Shown piece by piece: positions 52,001 through 61,000 of a stretch of 64,000 nt of DNA. The DNA is from Acanthaster planci (lineage: Eukaryota; Echinodermata; Asteroidea; Valvatida; Acanthasteridae). A model generated the notes under the pieces. It searched no databases. It was not told the origin of the DNA and saw only the letters and a list, made by a program, of their open reading frames with translations. A program made the translations under genes and the position numbers. Position 1 is the stretch's first letter. Each line of letters starts with the position of its first letter. The stretch lies in assembly GCF_001949145.1 (NCBI RefSeq), contig NW_019091466.1:469869-533868 (forward strand). The letters run 5' to 3'.

Positions 52001-55000
52001 GACATGAAACTTGAAAGTCTCCTGCATTCACATACCCCTGCCCAGCCTACATAAGTAAATTTCCCATGTGCCTGTTACAGTTCGCTGAAAGACCTGATTA
52101 TGCGCGCTGCCCCTTGACCGTCTTCAATGCACTGCGGTCCCGCTGCCATGTCCATCCTTCTTTTCTCAGCCCCTATCGTTTATGGACGTGTCTTTTATGG
52201 CATTTTTTGAGTTTGACTTGATTCCTGTTACGAAATAAAGAGTGATTTCTTATCTTTTGGGAATTAAAGAGTGCTTATTTTTATTTTTCGTTCTTTGCAT
52301 GCTGTGTTTTTTGTGGTTCTTTTGTACCCCTTTCTTTCTGTGCATCATATATAGGTTTGGTGTGACCTACTGTGATGCGTTGTGCGGGGTATGGCCGTTG
52401 ACCTTTGTTCTCTATTGTGTTGCGTGCATTCGAATAACAATGGCCCAACGCTATATGGGTCCGGCCGCGGTGCGGGGCATGGGGGGTGCGCCGGTCCTTT
52501 GTGGTGCGGTTTTGCATTATCAGATAAGCGGCTTCAATGAGGAGAGACCCAGTGGAGTGAATAGACGGGGGTTGAGCGTGCTATGCCGCAACAATACCCT
52601 GATCGCTGATGACCATTACCGGAATTGATTAGGCTGAGCGAACGGTTCGGTAACAATGCCCTTGATCACTGATGACAACTCCACTCACCTACCTACCGTG
52701 CCGAGTGTGCTGGACAACTTTACTACCCTTGGTCATTGGTGCCCACTCCACACGCCTATAGATTGGGTTGAGTGTGCTGTGCCGCAACAATGCCCTTGAT
52801 CATGATTGTCAGGGAAAAAAGACCTGTTCCTTTCTCTATGCCGCAGGTTCCGGGCATTGCTACCTACAGCATCCCCGAACGACTCTTCCAACTGATGGCT
52901 CAGTGGGGCTCGTAGGTCAACTGTCTGCCGTCTGCCCCGGGTCCCTCACCAGTTCCTGCTCACCGGGCGGCACCCGCTTGGAAGTCGGGCCAGTCAACTC
53001 CCTCCAAGCAGGCAATGGGTTCCACAGTAGGTTCACCACGCTCCACTGCTTCTGCCACGGGCGAGTCAGTAATGCAGCATGGTGCTCAGCCTCCCCTTGC
53101 CTCGGATGATGGTCCCCTTTCTGGACTGCTACGTCACCGGGGCTTCCGTCCACACCCCATCTGCAACTCTGGCCTGCAGATGGACTCCAGTCATGAGGCC
53201 ACCGATCCTGATCTGGGACGCTCCTTGCAGGAGATGACCGACCACTCGGGGGACCCCCGCCAGGTCCTTCCCCCAACAGTCCCCACCTCCAGCTCCCCCG
53301 CCCCTGTGAAGACTAAGAAGCACAAGGCCAAGTCATCTTCCTCGGCCTCTTCATCATCCAAGGCCAAGAAGAGACGCTACTCCGATCTGGGTCCACCTCC
53401 ATGGATGGTGACCCTCCAGTCCCTCTCCAAGGCCTTCACTTTTCTCGCCCGCAAGATAGACTCTAAGCCTCAGCCAGCAGTGAGGGCACCCGACCCGGAT
53501 CCCCTCCCGGCCGTCCCTCCCTTGCAAGGGGTGTTGTCGAAGACCGAGGCGACTTCTATTCTTCAACCAGAACCGTCTCCCCAGCAAGACCCGGCTCCGG
53601 AGCAGGTCCCAGTTCATGGTGACTCTCTCCATTTGGAACACAGCTCAGTTCTCCCTTCTGCTGGTTTTTGGCCTCTCCTTCAAGGATGATGACATTGACT
53701 CTGTTGCTGGTCTGACTCAGCTGGAGGGCCGCCTCCGCCTTCTTGAGCGCGACATGATCCACGTTCTTGGGCTCCCGTCGTCTGATTTCTACCTTGGTCC
53801 CTCTTCCATCAGATGTGCGCAATCACCTTCTGTGGTGGACCATCAACGAGCACTTGTCGACTGGTCGTCCCTTCATTCCCCCGAGACCGAATGCCATGGT
53901 GATGACGGACGCGCTGCTTTTTAGATGGGGAGCCTCCCTTCCTCCATTCCAAGCATCCAGGGTTTGGGACTCTTCCTTTCGCATCAAACACATCAACCTG
54001 CTGGAACTTCAGGCAGTGTTCAATGCCCTTTGCCACTTCCAGCAGCATTTAGAAGGCTTCTCTTTTCAAATCCAGAGCGACAACTCCACAGTGGTGGCAT
54101 ACATCAACCACCCAGGTGGCACTCGCTCCCCTCAACTCTGCACCCTTACATGGCAGATCTTCATGTGGGCAAGCAATCAGGGGATCGCCCTCCAGGCCGT
54201 TCACATAGCAGGAACAACCAACAGCATAGCAGACGCTCTCCCGCGGGGCACTGTCCACCCGACGGAGTGGACTCTTCATCCGCGCGTGGTCAGCCAGATC
54301 AAGTGTCCCTACATCGAACTCTTCGCATCGGTTGACAATACTCATCTTCCGACGTTCTGCTCCAAGTTTCCTCACCTGTGATCATTGGCGACGGACACTC
54401 TACGGATCAACTGGTCCAGCTTTGTGGGATACGCCTTTCCCCCAATCTTCCTCGTTCCACGGGTCATACCCAAGATAGAACAAGAGCCATGTCGGATCCT
54501 CCTCATCGCCTCGTTCTGGCCTCGCCAACTGTGGTTCCCGAGACTGACAATGCTCCTGGTTTGATGACCGCTGGTCCTTCCGCCCAGGGTGGACATTCTT
54601 CGTCAACCCAGGTCAGGGGCCCTCCGTCCAGCACCGCGCACTCTTCGCTTGATGTGCTTGGTATTGTCCAATGATCTTTCAAAGCGTCAGGCCTTTCTGC
54701 GGATGCTGCATCCATGGCAGCCCAGGGATGATGACTGTCCACCCGTAAGATTTACAACAGTCAACTGCAACATCTTACTAGATGGTGCGACGGCCACGAT
54801 ATTTCTCCAACCACAGCTTCTGTGAGTTCTCTCGCAGGTTTCTTCATATATTTGTTTCACTCGGGCCTCCAAATTGCCACAATCCACAACTACAGGTTGG
54901 CTTTCTGGATTTCCTTCTAGTTGTTGGTAAGAGTGTTATTTTTGTGTTCTTTTCTTCGGTTTTTCTTGTGTGTGTATGCTGTAGGTGCTTGCTGTCGGTA

Positions 55001-58000
55001 CTATGAGGTTCATCCCAGCTGTGCTCGTGACAATTCTACTGATAAATATGAAGCCTTCGCCAACTGAATTCAGGGGGTCGCTGTCGGTATCCATCATACT
55101 CCCTTGTTTCTCTGGCTACTACTAGACAAGGAAAAAAGCCTCGCCGTCAGCCAGGGGATCCCCCAGGATCTGGAAAGACCCCCCTGGTTCATTCGGCCCC
55201 ATGGAGCTGATGGGGAATCTCCGTGGTTAACTGAGGAAGACTGCTTGAGCACGGGCACCACCAGCATCTGGTATGGCCCTGTCTCCTTGGTCTAGTGCTG
55301 GCCTGCTATGCCAAGCAGGATTCTTGAGTGAGTGGCCCATTGGACGTTTCCCTGCGCTGGTCCATCCATCAAGTTCACCACACCTTCCAACCTCCATGGC
55401 CCAGAGGAATCTACGTGGCACTTCAGCGTGTGTACCCCTGGTCCATTGCACTCAGTTTACCCAAACAGTCACTAAATATGAATCGCTGTCCTCCATCACT
55501 AGCACAATGCAGACAGCAACATTTGAGACCTCTGTTTGCCGTATGACGCTCCGTCGTCCACCCATTCAGGCCTACTGGGGCATCTAGGCGTGCAGTAGAC
55601 ACTACACTCCACTAGGCTGCCCTGTATTTTCGAAGGGGCCTCTGGTGAATGCGAGCCAAGGTCACGCATCCTCATCGCAGACCATGACTCGAACAACAGC
55701 CCCTATCGCTACGCTACGCATCAGTCCACCAGCTGGCACCCGAGACTTCTGTGCAGGGGGCACCTAGGTGGAAAATAGAGAAGTGTGCTATCTTGGTGTC
55801 CTCCCTCCATTCTCTGGGGCCATCGCGGTGAATACGACTCTAGACTACGTACGACCAGCCTACCGTGTGCGATCTTCTCACCACCCTTGCCTCTTCCCGA
55901 AGGCCAGCAGTAGATGAGTCCATGCCTCACCTGCAAACACCCCCCCATGACCACTGCACGCCTGAGCCCACTGACATCTGAAACTTCGTCATTGGGGGCA
56001 CCTAGGCATGAACAGGCAACATCGATCTTCGGCAGGCTCTCCCCTCCATCTCTGTCCCTGCCTTGGTGATTACGCCAGTCAAATCAACATCCGTGCCTCA
56101 AGCATCTGAATTCACTGAACTTTACACTGATGTGGATTCTACAAGCTACTTTCACCCAGTAATCCTGGGCTTTTCCAAGGAGCTCCCTGGTATTATATCT
56201 GCGCATCTATTCCCACTATCACGTGTGATCTCCACAGATTCTTTCGCACAGCCTCACCATGCCCCCCACACTGTCTGGACTCAAGTTCCTCTGATGTAGG
56301 CTTGTCCAAAGTCTATATACTATGACTGTTGCAAGGTCCAACAAAAGTGGGCCTACTGTGAGCATTTGCTTTTCTTGCGAGTGTGCCATGGTTACCACTT
56401 CTGACTGCACTCTGCATGATTGAAATTAAGAGGCGTACTCAACAAGGCTCTGCCCATTTCTCTCATTATTGCTTGGTCTCATTGAGTCAGAGAATAAATT
56501 AGGATAACGGGATAGCGATCTGCTATATTCGGACACTCCCTTTTTTGACTCTCAATTTGTCGTTCCTCCCAATGCATGTAGTTACATAGTACAAGGCTTA
56601 TTGTCAATTTTTCAAGAATGCTTCAACATCGTTTTGCATTTTATGGAATTATTGACTGGCACTAAAGACACTTCTTCTGACGTAGCTAGTCTTCCGGCAA
56701 TAACTCCTTGCTCGATAAAGTCAAACCATCTTTATCTAGGCTACATGGAGTCTTTCTTCATGGTCTTTGATTTATTTCATTTCTATTTCTTATTGAAGTA
56801 CCTTCCTTTTTGCACTCAAATAAATAGGATCCCACCATCCAGGCATTCCCTTGCTGGAGCAGACCGTTCCCATGGAACTGCGTAGGGCCGACATGCTGGA
56901 GACTGAGGCTAAGCGGATCAATATGGCTAAGAAAATATCCCTCTGTGAAACACCACCTTCAACTTCACAATGACCTCCGCAGCATAGTTCCTTCCCAGCC
57001 AAGCCCACACCAGACCAGACTTTTTCAATGTGTCAATCCTTTCATTCTCCTCTTCAGCAGTCGGCTCAACACTGAACCTCGACCCATGTCACCCAGAGTC
57101 CTCATGTGCATCGCCAAGAGTAGCAGTCTACCTACATCAGCTGGACTTCATGATTTTCCAGTATCTTGATGACTGGCTGATTGTGGGTCGAACTTGAAAT
57201 GAGGTCGTAGTCGCAAGTCACGTCACCTGCAACCTCACTTCCTGTCTCGGCTTTCTCATCAACCTGGAGAAGTTGAACCTGGGAACATCCCAGTGTCTGA
57301 CCTATCTGTCACCAATATTCGATCACTCCGATTGCCTTCCAAATCACCAATCTTCAAAACTGCATTTCTCTTTTCCGCTCATTGCAGTCTCCTCCTGCCC
57401 TTACCTGGCTCTGTCTCCTTGGCCCGGTGGCCAGTATGGTGGACCTCTTGCCATGGTGCAGACTCCACATGAGACAACTCCAGATCCATCTACTCTCTTG
57501 CTATTGGCCTAAGATGATATTGACCTTCCGGTGCACGTTTCAGAGGATGTTCGTCAACACCTACTCTGGTGGCTAAGAAAGGACCACTTGCTTGCCAGGC
57601 TTCCTTCCGTTGAGCTGAACCCGTGGTAGCTGTATCGACCGATGTGTTATGCCTCGGATGGGGGACCTCCCTTCCTCCAATGCCCTGCGTCACTTTCTCG
57701 TGCACATCAAAGGGGAAAATGTCCTGGTCCATTTGGACAACTCTGTGGTGGTAGCATACATTAATCATCAAGATGGTATACCCTCCCCCAGCTGTGCTTT
57801 GTGACTTGGAGATCCTCCACTGGTCAATGAGTCACTCAATCAACGTGCAAGCGATCCACATCGTGGGGCCCAACAACACAATTGCGGACGCCCTGTCCCG
57901 CAGCACAATTCGTCTGACGGTATGGATCATTCATGCCGAGTAGTCAAGAGTCTCTTCATGGCAATAGAGAGACCTCAGATCAATTTCTAGTCAGCTGGCT

Positions 58001-61000
58001 CCACGGACTGTGCAATCTAATTCACATGAATCAATAATGTGCTATGTATAAACAATGCATAGAAAGTTCACTGTTCATGTGGTTCAAAACAAGCCATGCG
58101 GACTGACCACCTCTCCAAAATAGTGTGGCAGGTTGTTACCCCAGGTCTAACATAAGTTTGATGGGTCAAGTCTGAAACCAGTTGGGGTCTTGACTCTAGC
58201 GTAAACTCGTTTTCCTCCTTGGTCCAGAGATCACCCAGAGTGACCCAAAGGCTAAGGGAGCAGATCTGTTTTGATGGAAATACACTGCCAATTATGATCA
58301 CTGTGATGCTCTCTGCCAATTCGGCAATACACAACTAAAAGGACTCCTGACAATTAGATTGCTGGTAACCTCAAACAACAGTGGGATTTATTCAGACATT
58401 CAACAAATAATTGATTAAGTGATTTGGGATAATTTGTATTGGGTAAAGCTTTATTGCTTTGCGTGGTCTTGAGAGGCTATTAGCAATACACAGCTAATAT
58501 TGCACTGCGTCACACCATTCTGCAATGCTATGCAGTGTCGCCTTCTGCAACTCCTATATGCAGTGCACAAACCAATGTCGCATCACATGAACTCAAGCAA
58601 TGCATGTTCAATGTTGCCAAACATTAGACCAATTACCAATGCTGAACCCAAGTCGCACTGCACACCTCAATGTTGCACTGCCTAAACAGTATCGCATTCC
58701 ATAGCCCAGTGTCACTGTAATGATACAGCCCGCATGCATGCACTGTGGGCCCAGCCCAAATCTACTACAATGCACCCACAAGTGAATGGCTGGACTGTAC
58801 AACCTGTGTACTACTACACAAAGACAGTCCCCCCACGCCTAGCATACAGCAGCATACACCACGCCCTATAGCACCACACACGCCACAGCAAGAGCACCAA
58901 GAACTTACATCTTTACAGCTTCGCTGACACTAGCAGAACAACAAAGAGCAAGCTCTGTCCACTTACACACCTGTATCGATCACATGCAAACCAAAAAGCT
59001 TACTACATACACAGAGCGCTTCGCTCCGCCCATCAAGTGTATGTCACAGGACATGTACACATTAAATTAGTAATGCAGTCCTCATTATTATGCACTATTA
59101 ACCTGCTAAGTACTGTGTGGGCAAAGTGGCAAATGGGCAAAGTGATTGACACCCAACTTAATCATAGGTTCATTCAATTTAGCATGAATTATATTGATGA
59201 TTAAAATCACCATTCAAAAAGCAAAAGTAATCATTAAGTTTAAAGTCATGAACATACGACCACACATTCTTGTTATTTAAATGGGAAGAGTCAGCATTCA
59301 GTTTGGAAAAACATGCAAAGAGCGTTTATTCTTAGCAGAAAATTTACTTTGTCCTGAATTCAGGTATAATAAATTGTTCACGAGTTTCTTTTCTGTGTAA
59401 CTGTTTTTAGGCCAGACTGGAAATCGCAGCAAGTAACCTCCTCTTCCTAATGGATTATGCCACCCTCTCCAAAGACGACCTTATTCTCAATGACACCACA
59501 TTCACCTGGAGCACCAGGATTGTACCAATCATTAAAAACAGGTAAGACCCCTAAGGTGTATCTTGTCTTCACTTCACTTCACATCCATGCACTTCACTTA
59601 GCACAATGTGTCATGATATCAGAAGAACCAAAGTTTTCCAAAGTTTTAATCAGATGAGTAGTTTAAGTTTAACATTTTATTATTTAGAATTTGTAATTGT
59701 GTCAGAGGTTGAGTGTTAAATAAATAACCAGTTGGAGAAATGTCTGGGCATTGTAAAAGTAGTGAATCCCTGTTTTTGGAATGATAGTAGTTTTTAAAAA
59801 GTTCTCCCTTCAATGAGTTAATTGAGTACTGAAAGCTGGAATTTATGAAGTTCTTTTCTGCCAAATATTTCTACAGAGATTGGTTTAAAACAACAAAAAT
59901 GGCTGTAAATGATGTTAACCTTGTGAATAATTACATGTCTGTCATTACAGCTATTTTACATCTATCAGCTTATCAATTAGATCTGGGCTCAATTTCACAG
60001 CGCTGCTTAACGGCCGATTTTGTGCTTAAAAGGCGTGCTTAACGATCTCGTCATTTCATAGCAACTGTTAAGCATGTTATAAACGAGCAAAAATCAGCCT
60101 TAAACCTAACCCTCTTCAGTCCTCCAACAGGTGAAGGATTGAGGAGGGTTAGGGTTAAGGTCCACAAATTTGTATTTAAGCAAGACTTCCAATCAAAATG
60201 GCCACATTACTTTGGAGACGTGGTGCTCGTGAGAATTTGCAAAAGAGGAAGAAAAGGAAAAAATGGAAGAAGAGGAGAAAGTGGAAGAAGAGGAGAGAAA
60301 GGAAGAAGATGAGAAAGGAAGAAAAGGAGAAAGAGGAAGAAGAGGAGAAACGGGAAGAGGACGAGAAAGAGGAGGAAGAGGAAAAACAGGAAGAGGAGGA
60401 GAAAGAAGAAGAAGAGGAGAAACGGGAAGAGGAGGAGAAAGAGGAAGAAGAGGAGAAAGAGGAAGAAGAGGAGAAAGAGGAAGAAGAGGAGAAAGTGGAA
60501 GAAGAGGAGAAAGTGGAAGAAGAGGAGAAAGGGGAAGAAGAGGAGAAACGGGAAGAGGAAGAGAAAGAGGTAGAAGGGGAGAAACTGGAAGAGGAGGAGA
60601 AAGAGGAAGAAGAGGAGAAACGGGAAGAGGAAGAGAAAGAGGTAGAAGGGGAGAAACGGGAAGAGGAGGAGAAAGAGAGGAGAAAGTGGAAGAAGAGGAG
60701 AAAGAGGAAGAAGAGGAGAATTGAGAAGAGAAAGAGAAAGTAGAAGAAGAGGAGAAACTGGAAGAGGAGGAGAAAGAGGAGAAACGGGAAGAGAAGAAAG
60801 AGGAAGAAGAGGAGAAACGGGAAGAGGAGGAGAAAGAAGAAGAAGAGGAGAAACGGGAAGAGGAGGAGAAAGAGGAAGAAGAGGAGAATCAAGAAGAGAA
60901 AGAGAAAGTAGAAGAAGAGGAGAAACGGGAAGAGGAGGAGAAAGAGGAGAAACGGGAAGAGGAGAAAGAGGAGGAAGAGGAAAAACAGGAAGAGGAGGAG

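Larger units (their letters stand above)
52240..55480 (+). mobile_element. DIRS-like retroelement 2, internally deleted
   Basis: In order on the plus strand: repeated G/C-rich leader (52560-52810), Gag-like frame (53015-53689), RNase H-like frame (53767-54381), an RNase H/YR connector (54412-54561), the recombinase N-terminus (54747-54920), and AAACAGTCACTAAATATG near 55455. That last word also occurs at the edges of element 1. The RT domain between Gag and RNase H is missing. G/C content is clearly higher than in the surrounding intron. Confidence 0.82.
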
